Source: Symplocastrum torsivum CPER-KK1 (lineage in GTDB: Bacteria > Cyanobacteriota > Cyanobacteriia > Cyanobacteriales > Coleofasciculaceae). From it: a stretch of DNA of 59,626 nucleotides. The notes beneath the pieces were generated by a model. It saw nothing but the letters and a program-made list of their open reading frames with translations, ran no database searches and was not told where the DNA came from. The DNA is taken from positions 1 to 59,626 of the forward strand of contig JAHHIF010000047.1 of the NCBI GenBank assembly GCA_019358875.1, in the 5' to 3' direction. Each line of letters begins with the position of its first letter. Position 1 is the stretch's first letter. Positions 1 through 8,792 of the stretch are shown here, piece after piece. Position numbers and translations under genes: made by a program.

Positions 1-233
1 CAGATCCTCGTTAAGAACTTTGAGCGAACCCTAGCCAATGCCACAACCAAAATCAACCTTTGCTTCATTAGGCTAATGATTAAAAGGCTTTCAGCCTCTT
101 CTTAAGATCTCAAATGGGTTCTATAAGTCCTAAAAAACACATTTTAGTGAGTTCGCAGCTCATTCGTAGCTTGGATTGACCAAGGAAACGCATAACCAAG
201 CGTCAAATTGCTAAATTCTTGAGAATTCCCAAA

Positions 234-1442
234 TCACGAATCAGTAGTTTTGTTGAGAAACCCTGCGATTCTCTCTACGGCAGCTTCCAAAATTTCTGGT
301 TCTTGCACCAGGGCAAAGCGGACATACCCTTCCCCAGCTTTACCGAAACCCGCTCCCGGCAAAACTGCAACACCAGTCTTTTCTACTAGCTGAGTACAAA
401 ATTTCATTGAGTTCTGCTGCCAAGGCTCTGGCAACTTTGCCCAAATATACATCGTTGCGGCTGGGGTAGGAACCTGCCAACCAATTCGGTGTAGAGCCTT
501 GATGAACGTATCCCGCCGCTTACGGAAAACATCCACGCATGCCTTAACGCCGTCTTGAGGTCCCTGCAAAGCTGCGATCGCACCTTTTAAAATTCCCTGG
601 TACTGGTTAAAGTCAATTGCGGCTTTCACCTGCCGCAACGCCAGAATTAGTTGGGCGTTCCCGATCGCATAACCAATCCGAAATCCACCAAGATTGTAGG
701 ATTTGGAAAACGTGAAAAACTCGATTGAGACTTCTTTATCCGGGTCAGCTTGCAAAACCGAGGGAGCGAGTGATTGGGTTTGCTGGCGTTCTATGCCATC
801 TTCCGGAAACACTAAGTCAGCATAGGGGAAGTCGTGAACGAGAACTAGGTCATGTTCACGGCAAAAGGCAACAGCTTTCTGGAAAAAAGACAACGGTGCG
901 ATCGCTGTCGTCGGGTTGTGAGGATAGCTCAACACCATCATCCGCGCTTGAGCAAGCACTGGCATTGGGATGTCCTCCAATACTGGTAAGAACCCATTTT
1001 CTTCTAGAAGAGGCATGGGGTAGATCTGACCACCAGCCAGGTAGACACCGCCAGCATGAGAAGGGTAGCCAGGGTCTTGCAATAGTGCAAAATCTCCTGG
1101 GTTGAGTACTGCTAGCGGTAGATGCGCCGTGCCTTCTTGAGAACCAATGAGAGTTAGCACCTCAGTTTCTGGATTAACTGGGATGCCGAATTTTTTTGTG
1201 TACCAGTCTGCTGCTGCCTGACGAAAGGATTGAGTCCCATGAAACAGCAAATAGCCATGAGTACTTTTGTCAGACAAAGACTCTCTGATCGCGGCTAAGA
1301 CATGCTCAAATGCAGGAAGATCAGAAGACCCTAGTGAAAGGTCAATCAGATCTTGTCCAGATGCCTTAGCTTTTGCCTTTGCCTGATCCATATCGGCAAA
1401 GACATTGGCTTGCAGAGGTTGTAAACGCTTAGCAAACTGCAT
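234..1442 (-). CDS. PLP-dependent class I/II aminotransferase
   Basis: A 402-residue fold-type I aminotransferase that transfers amino groups between an amino acid and a 2-oxo acid in the cytoplasm. Visible marks are the substrate-side SLGSSDLP segment near residue 37, YPHNPTT with the conserved Asn near 175, the HDFPYADLVF segment with the Asp that contacts the pyridine nitrogen, and FSKSYNLGGFRIGY near 245-258 with the Schiff-base lysine. Length is normal for the family. It most resembles the aspartate/LL-diaminopimelate aminotransferase group, but the substrate cannot be fixed from sequence alone. It stands alone; the next gene upstream (thioredoxin) has the same orientation but is about 250 bp away, so it probably has its own promoter. 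Confidence 0.9.
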   Translation of the reverse strand: MQFAKRLQPLQANVFADMDQAKAKAKASGQDLIDLSLGSSDLPAFEHVLAAIRESLSDKSTHGYLLFHGTQSFRQAAADWYTKKFGIPVNPETEVLTLIGSQEGTAHLPLAVLNPGDFALLQDPGYPSHAGGVYLAGGQIYPMPLLEENGFLPVLEDIPMPVLAQARMMVLSYPHNPTTAIAPLSFFQKAVAFCREHDLVLVHDFPYADLVFPEDGIERQQTQSLAPSVLQADPDKEVSIEFFTFSKSYNLGGFRIGYAIGNAQLILALRQVKAAIDFNQYQGILKGAIAALQGPQDGVKACVDVFRKRRDTFIKALHRIGWQVPTPAATMYIWAKLPEPWQQNSMKFCTQLVEKTGVAVLPGAGFGKAGEGYVRFALVQEPEILEAAVERIAGFLNKTTDS

Positions 1443-1694
1443 GGGATTGGTGGAGCTATAGGACTAGTTGAGTTGCACACAGGCGAACTGAGTTGCCTTA
1501 AGTGATCTCATTAGTGTGAAACTGTTTCTGGGAAGTTCCAGAAATTATGATGAAACTGAATTAGGAGTGATTACTGGTTAATACAACCAAGGTTCGATTA
1601 ACTACGAAGAAGCTTCTCCCTACATTGATAAATTCTTAACCATTAGGTTTAGAAAAAAAGTAGGTTTCTTACCGCAAAATTCTAAGCTCAAGCC

Positions 1695-2024
1695 TCATGA
1701 ACTCAGGTAAGTTTCCACCAGACTTTCTAATTTCTGCTTGCCAATTGCTCCTTCATGCATCCCCGCAACCTCACCATTTTTAAACAAGATGAGTGCTGGA
1801 ACGCCTTCAACTTGGTACTTCTTCACGGTTGCAGGATTTGGATCGATTTCCATCTTAGCGACTTTTAAGCGATCGCTATAAGTGTCAGCTACCGAGTTCA
1901 CGGATGGTGATACCAGGCGACAAGGTCCACACCAAGATGCCCAGAAGTACACGAGTACAGGCTGTTCGGCTTTTAAAACTTCGGTTTCAAACTCAGTATC
2001 TGTAATTGAAATAACGCTACTCAC
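1695..2024 (-). CDS. thioredoxin
   Basis: A 109-residue thioredoxin, the general cytoplasmic disulfide reductase. The WCGPC active site falls at Cys32/Cys35 with the start chosen here, the classical TrxA numbering, and EGVPALILFKNGE contains the cis-proline that faces the active site. An in-frame ATG lies further upstream at 2063, giving 122 residues. I prefer the GTG at 2024 because GGAGGG sits 4 bases before it (in the complement of 2029-2034) and the protein then has standard length. The reading frame is intact. It is monocistronic, or loosely follows the solute-binding gene at 2262. Which redox targets it serves is not visible. Confidence 0.9.
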   Translation of the reverse strand: MSSVISITDTEFETEVLKAEQPVLVYFWASWCGPCRLVSPSVNSVADTYSDRLKVAKMEIDPNPATVKKYQVEGVPALILFKNGEVAGMHEGAIGKQKLESLVETYLSS

Positions 2025-2261
2025 GACACCCTCCGTCAACACAACTGCTGCTGATTGGCTCACGCTCTATCTTCATCCAATTGCTTTGGATTTGACAGGA
2101 AAGCGAGCAAGTTCTCTTTTCACTTCACATTTATATAGAGTAGATCAGTCTCAGCGTTTGTGATGTCAAGTCCGACAGCAGCAATGAACCAAGAAAGGCT
2201 CCAGGGCAGAAGGCAGAAGGCTTTTATGGATTTATCCCGGTGCCGATGGTACGAAGGCTAG

Positions 2262-3455
2262 CTAACCTCTAACGGTGCGAATTTCTTTCCAAAGCGCTTG
2301 ATACTCCTCATCTACAGCTTTGGGTAAGGGCTGAAGAAACTCACTTTTGTCGAGAACTGAGTTGTCTGGTAGTAGCACCGGATTCTCTCGAACATCTTGG
2401 GGTATGTTAGCCGGATTGAGAGTCGTGACAATCGGTGAGGCGGCGTTGCTGAATAGAGAGATTTCATTGGCTGGTTTAGGTTGCCAGCAAAAATCAATCC
2501 ACTGCTGGATTAGAGACTGCTGCTCTTGTGTGCCTGTAGTATTAGAGTCAACTGCTGCTGAGGCAGGTTGCACCCATAAATCAGCCCAGAGAGCGGTTCC
2601 TGAAAGCGGAACTATGGCATCGATCTGACGATCATTTGCTCGCACAGGGATTACATCCGTAGACCAACCCACTGCTACCCAAGTATCTTCCAACGCTAGA
2701 GGTTGTAGGTAATAGTCAGAGCTATAAAACTTGACTTGTTGATGCAGCGCCAACAGTTCTTCTTTAAGGTCTTGCACCTGGCTGAGATTGGTGGTGTTGT
2801 AAGAACGCCCCAGTTTTTTCAACGTTAGACCAATCACTTCTCGCGGCTGATCCACGACAGAAATGCGATCGCGTAACTCTGGACGCCATAAATCACTCCA
2901 ATCCTTGGGTGTCCAACCCAACTCTCGAAATTTATCGCGGCGATAGGCAATCACCGTCGTACCCCAACGGTAGGGTGCGCCCCAAACTTCTCCAGTATTA
3001 GAGAGTTGACCTTGGCGATCGCGTTTTACAATCTCCTGCCAAGCTTGCGGCAACTGCTGCCATCCCCTCAACCCTTCCACCTGCAGGGGTTGAATTAATC
3101 CTTGCTGAATGGCTGATTCTAGCCAATAATCCCCCAATGTCACTAAATCCGGGACTAAGGTTTTTTTGGAACCCACAAAAGGAATAGCCCACTGTGACTT
3201 TTCGTCTTTTTTTTCTGCTTGCTGCTTCCAGGCTTTCAGTCGCGTGAATAAATCTTGCAACTGTTCTTCTGGGTCAAACTTGACGGCGGCTGATTGATCT
3301 AATGCCTTACGAAACTCAGCCACCAATTGAGCTGGAATAGAATCTTGCAAAAGCCTTACCCTTAAGGACGCTTGCTGCCGACTGTTACACCCAGCTACTA
3401 GCTGACCTAAAGCCAAAGCACTAGCACCGTACAAAAAAGATCGTCGTTTCATCAT
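2262..3455 (-). CDS. extracellular solute-binding lipoprotein (PotD-like)
   Basis: A 397-residue periplasmic solute-binding protein of the polyamine/iron type (bacterial extracellular solute-binding family 1 fold). The N-terminus has a twin-arginine motif (KRRSFLYG) followed by a hydrophobic stretch and a lipobox ending LVAGC, so it is likely exported folded by Tat and lipid-anchored. Later segments such as VVDQPREVIGLTLKKLG and LALEDTWVAVGWSTDV resemble PotD/PotF ligand-lobe sequences. No permease or ATPase gene is adjacent, so it is an orphan binding protein in this window and its ligand is unknown. The start offers two consecutive Met codons; either would keep the signal. The flank just upstream carries repeat-rich intergenic DNA. 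Confidence 0.8.
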   Translation of the reverse strand: MMKRRSFLYGASALALGQLVAGCNSRQQASLRVRLLQDSIPAQLVAEFRKALDQSAAVKFDPEEQLQDLFTRLKAWKQQAEKKDEKSQWAIPFVGSKKTLVPDLVTLGDYWLESAIQQGLIQPLQVEGLRGWQQLPQAWQEIVKRDRQGQLSNTGEVWGAPYRWGTTVIAYRRDKFRELGWTPKDWSDLWRPELRDRISVVDQPREVIGLTLKKLGRSYNTTNLSQVQDLKEELLALHQQVKFYSSDYYLQPLALEDTWVAVGWSTDVIPVRANDRQIDAIVPLSGTALWADLWVQPASAAVDSNTTGTQEQQSLIQQWIDFCWQPKPANEISLFSNAASPIVTTLNPANIPQDVRENPVLLPDNSVLDKSEFLQPLPKAVDEEYQALWKEIRTVRG

Positions 3456-3469
3456 TGGGAGTAGGAAGT

Positions 3470-3545
3470 AGGGAGGATAGTTATTTGTTGTTGGTTGTTG
3501 GTTGAAAATACAAACAACGAATAACTAACAACAAACAACATAAAA
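3470..3545. repeat. short tandem TTGTTGG-type repeat with inverted copy
   Basis: Upstream of the solute-binding gene the sequence is almost only GTTATTTGTTGTTGGTTG-type units followed by the inverse AACAACGAATAAC/AACAACAAACAAC units. The same family recurs at 26036-26095 beside the kinase gene (shared CCAACAACAAATAAC). Low-complexity heptamer-like repeats of this kind are common between genes in filamentous cyanobacteria. It could fold into a long imperfect hairpin. Confidence 0.75.
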
Positions 3546-3548
3546 CCT

Positions 3549-4187
3549 TTACATTGCTTGACGTCGCTCAACACCAAAACCCACTAGGTCAATCTCCGTT
3601 GGGGCACCACCTGATTCTGGACGCTGATAGGTGATAATCGTCCGAAGTCGTAAATCGGGTGCTACGAGGCGCATTTGGTCAACGGCAACTGAGCGCCGAT
3701 AGTACGTCGTCATTTCTAACGTTTGGCGCGTCGGTAGATAAGTAAAGCGACTCTTCACTGCACCCGCTTCTGAGTATCCCTCATCCCGCAGATAATAGCC
3801 CTGAATCACTTCCTCTGTTGCTGGAATCTGTGCCGCCCCAGGCAAAGGGGGAGTCTCTACTGACATTTCCGGCGAGAGGACAAAGGTATCGGGGACAAAC
3901 AGCGCCTTGAGGTTCATCGAGACTTGTTCACCCGTTTCTGAAACTGTCTCAAATGCGATCGCAAACCCTGGACACGCTGTTTCATTTGACTTAACTTGTG
4001 CCATATCAACGTTAATACCACCCAACGAGGATAGTGACAGAATTTGCTGTTTTTGGTCACCTGTTAAGGTTTCCACACGATATTCCGTATAAGAGCGTTC
4101 AATTTCACCCTGGAGAATCGAATGGTAAATCCTCTCTGTTTTCCAGATGCCTGTACAAGCCGTAAAAAAATCTTGAAAATTAAGCAT
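3549..4187 (-). CDS. phycobiliprotein lyase, CpcS/CpeS family
   Basis: A 212-residue lipocalin-fold chromophore lyase that would attach a linear tetrapyrrole bilin to cysteines of phycobiliproteins. The N-terminal FQDFFTACTGIWKTERIYH segment matches the family start, in which a Trp and a following Arg line the bilin pocket. The C-terminal LRLRTIITYQRP...LVGFGVERR is also typical. Family members are about 180-210 residues, so this is full length. No phycobiliprotein structural genes lie nearby, so the partner subunit is unknown; the S, U and other subtypes cannot be told apart by eye. A run of Ts follows the start side, and the divergent coiled-coil gene at 4455 shares the upstream region. Confidence 0.75.
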   Translation of the reverse strand: MLNFQDFFTACTGIWKTERIYHSILQGEIERSYTEYRVETLTGDQKQQILSLSSLGGINVDMAQVKSNETACPGFAIAFETVSETGEQVSMNLKALFVPDTFVLSPEMSVETPPLPGAAQIPATEEVIQGYYLRDEGYSEAGAVKSRFTYLPTRQTLEMTTYYRRSVAVDQMRLVAPDLRLRTIITYQRPESGGAPTEIDLVGFGVERRQAM

Positions 4188-4454
4188 TTTTTAAAAGAGG
4201 TCAAAATTTCTAGGAGATAAAGAAGATTGAGTTTTAACTTAGTGACTCTTTATACTTTTTGTTACTTCTTAGACAAATCGTAGAGCGCTAACTAGTGTAT
4301 ATAGGGTCAATTTTCCCCAATTTAGCATTTAAAACTCAGAAAATAGGTGGATCGTGATTTTATCAAATAGTTAAATGAATCAGCACGGGATGTTCTTTTC
4401 CCATTAAAGTGACTAGCATGATAAAGAGAAAAAGTTATTGGAATTGCAAATCCT

Positions 4455-4835
4455 ATGGATGCCGTTCAAAAGCAAATCGTCGTTTTAAGTCATAAGATTG
4501 ATGCGCTCTACCAAATCATCGATCAACTGAGCCAGAAAGTTTCAGACTCGCTGCACGAAATCAAGCAAACGCAACCTCAGTCACCAGAAGGTTCGCTACT
4601 AGCTACTAACGTCAGAGCGCACAGCTATCAGAGTCCAAGCTTGCTCGACTCTGTAATGGAACACAAAGATGTTCTGCTTGATCGCAATAGCGAGATAACC
4701 AATGGATATCCCAGTAGCGAGAAAGCTCTCACGGCTGATGTTCAAGTCCAACGCTTAACTGCCCAACTGACAGCAGCCTATAATCGCATTGCTGCCCTAG
4801 AAGAACAACTGCTAGCCCGGAGAATCCACTCCTAA
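4455..4835 (+). CDS. small coiled-coil protein, function unknown
   Basis: A 126-residue soluble protein that I do not recognise. Residues 1-40 (MDAVQKQIVVLSHKIDALYQ and following) show a heptad pattern of Val/Ile/Leu typical of a coiled coil. The centre is polar and Ser/Thr-rich, and residues 95-122 (LTAQLTAAYNRIAALEEQLL) form a second strong heptad helix. This suggests an oligomerising or adaptor protein. It is divergent from the bilin lyase and followed by what looks like an insertion-sequence relic. No signal peptide or membrane segment is seen. The ATG is preceded only by an A/T-rich stretch with no strong ribosome site. Confidence 0.6.
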   Translation: MDAVQKQIVVLSHKIDALYQIIDQLSQKVSDSLHEIKQTQPQSPEGSLLATNVRAHSYQSPSLLDSVMEHKDVLLDRNSEITNGYPSSEKALTADVQVQRLTAQLTAAYNRIAALEEQLLARRIHS

Positions 4836-4849
4836 ATTACCGAAACATC

Positions 4850-5005
4850 ACGGGTTTAAAGCCCCGTCAGGCAAGGACGTACAAGTAGTACGAGCAAGGA
4901 TGGGCAAGGCGTTGTCCATTGGGCTAGATAATGTAAAACGGGTTATGCCTGCAATTATTGTTTGAATCCAGAATCCCCACGCCTAAAGACCGGGGAGTTC
5001 GTCAA
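4850..5005 (+). mobile_element. degraded IS200/IS605-type right end (relic)
   Basis: The segment ends with GAATCCCCACGCC, a TAAA loop, a decayed partner arm GACCGGGG, and AGTTCGTCAA. This resembles the subterminal hairpin at the right end of cyanobacterial IS200/IS605 elements, although the stem is now imperfect. The preceding 100 bp (CGGGTTTAAAGCCCCGTC onwards) has no long reading frame. I infer a solo end or decayed copy; no TnpA or TnpB gene remains. Confidence 0.4.
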
Positions 5006-5051
5006 TCCAGTTCTTGCAAAAGTTTTCTTTTCTAACTCTGACAGACAGCAT

Positions 5052-6221
5052 TCAACTTTGGCAGCAACGCTCTACCAAGCTTTCGATCGCTTGCAGTAAT
5101 TGAATTTGGCTCCAACCTCGGTAAAGATAGGCAGCGATCGCACATCCTCCGGCACCTACACCCTCTTTGACATATCCCTGCTCATAAGCTTGTAACTGAG
5201 GATAACAAGACGTAGCAAAACTCAACTCTGTCGCCAAAAGCGGTACAGTGCCAATTTTTCGGGCTAAACCAACGGTGTCACCCGTAGAGTCTTCTGCAAC
5301 CCAGCGAGTTGTTCCCACAACGACTTGTTCTGGTTGCCATGCCAAGGAATATTGATTCATCAGGCTTGCCCTTGATGCCAACGCCTCTGCGAGGGCATAA
5401 ACAGCTAACATTTGCGTCCCACCAGCAAGCAAGACACCACAACGACAACTCGCCGCGATCGCCATACCTGCCGCCACAATTTGCATCGGGTCTCCTACTG
5501 CTGCTACTAGTCGCAATGGGTCAACAGAAGATGATGAGGTGATGGGGTGATGAGGTGATGGGATGATAGAGGAAAGGTCTCTCCCCATCTCCCTTTCTGC
5601 CCATTTCCTCAACCCGATCTGAACAACGTCCCACTTTTGGGTGTGATTGCAGTTGGGATGAGAACTGTTGACTTTACCGACTGCATCGATACCCAAGCCA
5701 GTGAGGACACTAAGAGCCGTTGTGGTTCCACCTACAACACATTCGCTGATAATTAGATACCCATCAGCAGCAATTGCCAGTTGTTGTCCCCACTTTACGC
5801 CTTGCTCAAATAGCTGTTTCACCGTGTTGAGGGGTAGAGCATTGCCTGAAGTAACACACTTCGCAGGAACACCCCCTAAATCAATAGCAGGTACAGCAAG
5901 AGGATGAAGTAAACCAGCATTGAAAAGATAAATAGGGATATCCAAAGCCTCAACAACAGCACGGGAAATCAGCACCGGAGAAGCCCCAGCCGTTAACGGT
6001 GGTAGGGGATATTGCGGTTTAGAAGTAACACCATTCACTAAAAATTCAGCATCAGCGATCGCAGTATATTCGCGATCGCTCGGTGTCGCACCCGCCGCAG
6101 AAATACCAGGAATAAGACCCGTAGCAGTAAATCCTAGAATGCAAGCCAACACAGGTGGGTGTCCCTGATACTGCTGTAACCACCGTTGCCCTTGGGCTAG
6201 CTGAGTATAAACTCGAATCAT
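5052..6221 (-). CDS. cobT: nicotinate-nucleotide phosphoribosyltransferase, CobT-like (TIGR00303 type)
   Basis: A 389-residue homologue of nicotinate mononucleotide:5,6-dimethylbenzimidazole phosphoribosyltransferase, which makes the nucleotide-loop precursor in cobalamin-type cofactor assembly. Recognisable blocks are NAGLLHP, ISECVVGGTTTALSVLTGLG near 158-177, SSHPNCNHTQKWDVV near 186-200, DPLRLVAAVGDPMQIVAAG near 234-252 and LLAGGTQMLAVYALAEAL. This matches the archaeal/cyanobacterial TIGR00303 branch. Residues about 212-232 (RDLSSIIPSPHHPITSSSS) interrupt a conserved region and are encoded by a GGTGATGGGGTGATGA-type tandem repeat, so they look like an in-frame repeat insertion. The rest of the frame is intact. 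The lower ligand actually used is uncertain. Confidence 0.8.
   Translation of the reverse strand: MIRVYTQLAQGQRWLQQYQGHPPVLACILGFTATGLIPGISAAGATPSDREYTAIADAEFLVNGVTSKPQYPLPPLTAGASPVLISRAVVEALDIPIYLFNAGLLHPLAVPAIDLGGVPAKCVTSGNALPLNTVKQLFEQGVKWGQQLAIAADGYLIISECVVGGTTTALSVLTGLGIDAVGKVNSSHPNCNHTQKWDVVQIGLRKWAEREMGRDLSSIIPSPHHPITSSSSVDPLRLVAAVGDPMQIVAAGMAIAASCRCGVLLAGGTQMLAVYALAEALASRASLMNQYSLAWQPEQVVVGTTRWVAEDSTGDTVGLARKIGTVPLLATELSFATSCYPQLQAYEQGYVKEGVGAGGCAIAAYLYRGWSQIQLLQAIESLVERCCQS
5526..5588. repeat. GTGATGGG/GTGATGAG short tandem repeat inside the CobT-like gene
   Basis: Bases 5529-5572 consist of iterated GATGAGGTGATGGGGT units, the type normally seen between genes in cyanobacteria. Here it is translated on the minus strand as a Ser/Pro/His-rich loop. 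The length keeps the frame. Confidence 0.8.
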
Positions 6222-6548
6222 GAAGCTAATCGCTAAAAGAAGAAACGGCGAGGCAGGGGAGGGTTCAGGGAGCAGGGGAAGAGAAAGTTAGTTTGAATAC
6301 AATTCGGTATTAGGGATCAACGAAGAGCTTATCTTCCCTACAACCGACCACTAAACACTAACCAAAAGTGACAACTGTTCAACGAAGCAAGTAAGCAAAC
6401 TCAATATCACAAGTCCAACAGACTAGCCCTTGCGTGGGGGGCGTGGGGGCAGCGCTTGTGCCCCCAGTGGGGGGTCTGGGGGGCTAGTCCCCCAGTCAAA
6501 GACTGGGTTTTCCCAAAATTTCTTAAAAGCCCACATCCCTCTCTTGTG
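6222..6548. terminator. G/C-rich intergenic region with three hairpins
   Basis: No gene is seen. Three hairpins cluster together: GGGGGCA/TGCCCCC (6445-6451 with 6459-6465), CTGGGGG/CCCCCAG (6476-6495) and CCCAGTC-AAA-GACTGGG (6491-6507). The last two share bases and are mutually exclusive. They lie just downstream of the minus-strand DUF2232 gene and could end its transcript, although a clean T-run is lacking. The GGGGG-rich arms also resemble a dispersed cyanobacterial repeat. Confidence 0.55.
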
Positions 6549-7421
6549 TCACCCATCATAATCCAGCAACACTTGCACCCAGTTCGGCGGACGAGGAATT
6601 GGATTGCCCAAGCGATCGAGCATCAGTAAAGCAACAAGATGCACAACGAATAAATAAACAAGATTGTTAATAAAAACCATCACGATCGCAAGTGCCTGAA
6701 TCAGACTCAGACTAGGTTGATCAAGTAACCCCAGCCTCAAAAATCCCCACTCTGCTAATTGAGTAATCTGAGTTGTCACATAAACCCAGAGGTCTTCACC
6801 CAAGAGAATCGAGAGCAACCAAAACCGAAAAAAGAAGCCAAACGTACCCAGCAACGTACCCGTGAAAATAGAAAAGAGCCAGTTAGCACGACGACTCCAC
6901 ATTGCGCCCAACTGGACACCCATCAAGCCATAAGGAATAAAAAAGAGAATGCTACGAGTTGGTCCCATCAGCACCGACAGTAGCAACCCGGAAACCAACG
7001 CCGACATCCAAGAAGCCCGGTTTCCCCAACGGAGGTAGACCAATGCGATCGGGATCGGGAAAAATATCCGCAACACTGGCCCCAAGGGAAAATAAAAATT
7101 TATCAGCCAAATCAAGCTGGCAGTACTCGCGAGAAACGCCGTTTCGACCATCGCCAAAGGCGCTTTTGCCCGAAGCGGCAATCCTTCTAGTTTCGGAGTT
7201 GTCGGAGAGTAACTTCTTCCAGGAGGCACTGTCCCAAATGATGACCGGGAAAACTCATCCGTTTGGGCTGTTAATGCCGGTGATGAGGTATCTCGACTCG
7301 CCTCATCAGTCGAGTCCAAATCATCGATCCAGGGGTCATCTTCTGAGTTGAAAGGCTTGTTTTTCCGTTCCTCTAAAGGATCGGGGCGAGAAGCTTGGGC
7401 ATCATTATAAGAATCGCTCAT
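6549..7421 (-). CDS. DUF2232 family inner-membrane protein
   Basis: A 290-residue integral membrane protein. The first ~85 residues are hydrophilic, acidic and Ser/Thr/Pro-rich (for example NSEDDPWIDDLDSTDEASRD). About six hydrophobic helices follow from residue 88 onward, including TAFLASTASLIWLINFYFPLG, SGLLLSVLMGPTRSILFFIP and AIVMVFINNLVYLFVVHLVA. This matches the DUF2232 pattern of cyanobacteria, a family of small transporter-like or S-component-like proteins without an assigned substrate. It lies 45 bp downstream of the universal stress protein gene on the same strand and may be co-transcribed. No frameshift is visible. Confidence 0.7.
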   Translation of the reverse strand: MSDSYNDAQASRPDPLEERKNKPFNSEDDPWIDDLDSTDEASRDTSSPALTAQTDEFSRSSFGTVPPGRSYSPTTPKLEGLPLRAKAPLAMVETAFLASTASLIWLINFYFPLGPVLRIFFPIPIALVYLRWGNRASWMSALVSGLLLSVLMGPTRSILFFIPYGLMGVQLGAMWSRRANWLFSIFTGTLLGTFGFFFRFWLLSILLGEDLWVYVTTQITQLAEWGFLRLGLLDQPSLSLIQALAIVMVFINNLVYLFVVHLVALLMLDRLGNPIPRPPNWVQVLLDYDG

Positions 7422-7466
7422 TCAGATTTATTAAACGCTTGACCAATCTCAATTTAACCGCTCCTC

Positions 7467-8015
7467 CTAGATTGAAGGTGGGTTAATCACACCTAGAGAA
7501 CGGTCATTCACGGCTGGAGGTGGTGGCTCAAGCTCTACTTCCTGAATGACTAACACTGAACAAGGAGCATGGTGTACCACATAATTACTCACACTCCCCA
7601 GCAACGCTTCCGTCAAGCCTGTACGACCCCGACGCCCAACTACAATTAAATCGGCGTCCCATGCTTTTGCTTCATCACACAGCCGATGACCTGCTTCACC
7701 AATTTCGTAAGCCGAAGTCGTTAGCACTCCTTGACGGGCAGCTTCTTCACTGTAGCGATTTAGTACAGCTCGCGCTTCCTCAATCTGGTTGTCCATCAAG
7801 ACTTGTTGAGTTTGGTAGTTATTATTCACAAACCCCATATTCAAGCTGGTATCAAGCGCAACCGGAGGCATTGGTTCACTGACAATCTCAGGAGCAATGG
7901 AGTGCAGCAGCTTGAGTGCCGCTTTGTTTGAATGCGCTAGCTCCAGCGCCGCCGAGAAGACAGAAGGGCACAACGAGGACTCATCGATCGCTACAAGAAT
8001 TTTCTGAAAACTCAT
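7467..8015 (-). CDS. universal stress protein (UspA family)
   Basis: A 182-residue single-domain Usp protein. It begins with KILVAIDESSLCPSVFSAAL, the usual first strand and Asp. Near residues 138-152 it has the ATP-binding signature GRRGRTGLTEALLGS (G-x2-G-x9-G-S), then HHAPCSVLVIQE, the usual last strand. A linker of about 40 residues around 60-95 is longer than in minimal UspA. The tail is Pro-rich. It probably acts as a nucleotide-binding stress protein in the cytoplasm; no specific stress can be assigned. It sits between a Crp/Fnr regulator and a DUF2232 protein on the same strand. Confidence 0.9.
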   Translation of the reverse strand: MSFQKILVAIDESSLCPSVFSAALELAHSNKAALKLLHSIAPEIVSEPMPPVALDTSLNMGFVNNNYQTQQVLMDNQIEEARAVLNRYSEEAARQGVLTTSAYEIGEAGHRLCDEAKAWDADLIVVGRRGRTGLTEALLGSVSNYVVHHAPCSVLVIQEVELEPPPPAVNDRSLGVINPPSI

Positions 8016-8084
8016 AAACGTTTAAAGTAGATAGAGTAGGCAGGAACATCAACGCACAGATGCACTGGTTCCTATAACCCTAGG

Positions 8085-8792
8085 CTACGCGATAATCCGT
8101 TCCAAAGCCGATACATCCGGGATAACCATAATATCGTTTTCCCGTACAATTAGCCCCTTCTTTTCTAACTTGGTCAGCACTCGTGTCACTGTCTCCCGTG
8201 CTAGTCCACTCAGGCTACTCAACTCTCGATGGGGTAGGTTGGGAATCTCTGTTCCTTGTTGCTTTAGTTTCCCTTGTCCCTCTGCGAGAAACAACAACGT
8301 ATCAGCAACTCGCGAGGTACTATCCGACTCTCGTAGACGCAGACGCCGATTCACTTGACGTAGACGCTTTGCCATTAGCTGAGATAGACGGACACCGGCA
8401 AGTGGTTCATTATGAATTAACTGGACAAAATCCTGAGCTGGAATACTGCCAATCGTTGTGGGAGTGAGAGTAATGACATCGGTTGAACGAGGAACCTCAT
8501 CCAGTGCCGCCATTTCACCGAATAATTCTCCTTTCCCTAAAATGTTTAGGGTTACCTCTTTGCCATCAAGGTTGTAGGTGCGAATTTTTGCCCAACCTTC
8601 CAAAATAAAGTACACAGAGCCGCCCCAGTCATTTTCCAGCAAAATGACTCGGTTAGCTGGATGGCTGCGAGTGACAACATGAGATGTAGCTTGCTCCACA
8701 GTGTTCTCCGGTAACCCAGTAAAAAACGGAGCCGCGCAAATCAACTCATTAACATTTGAGTTCATTTCGTGTGAGTTGTATCGGTCTTCCAT
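8085..8792 (-). CDS. Crp/Fnr family transcriptional regulator
   Basis: A 235-residue cytoplasmic transcription factor. Residues ~15-130 form the cyclic-nucleotide-binding-type beta roll (VILLENDWGGSVYFILEGWA, then GKGELFGEMAALDEVPRSTD), followed by a dimerisation helix and a C-terminal winged helix with the recognition segment LSSLSGLARETVTRVLTKLE near 188-207. The beta-roll GELFGEMAALDEVPRS resembles the CRP phosphate-binding cassette, so a cyclic nucleotide ligand is possible. No Fe-S cysteines are seen, arguing against an oxygen-sensing FNR. Possible regulated genes include the divergent large protein at 9512. An internal ATG ten codons in is an alternative start. Confidence 0.9.
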   Translation of the reverse strand: MEDRYNSHEMNSNVNELICAAPFFTGLPENTVEQATSHVVTRSHPANRVILLENDWGGSVYFILEGWAKIRTYNLDGKEVTLNILGKGELFGEMAALDEVPRSTDVITLTPTTIGSIPAQDFVQLIHNEPLAGVRLSQLMAKRLRQVNRRLRLRESDSTSRVADTLLFLAEGQGKLKQQGTEIPNLPHRELSSLSGLARETVTRVLTKLEKKGLIVRENDIMVIPDVSALERIIA

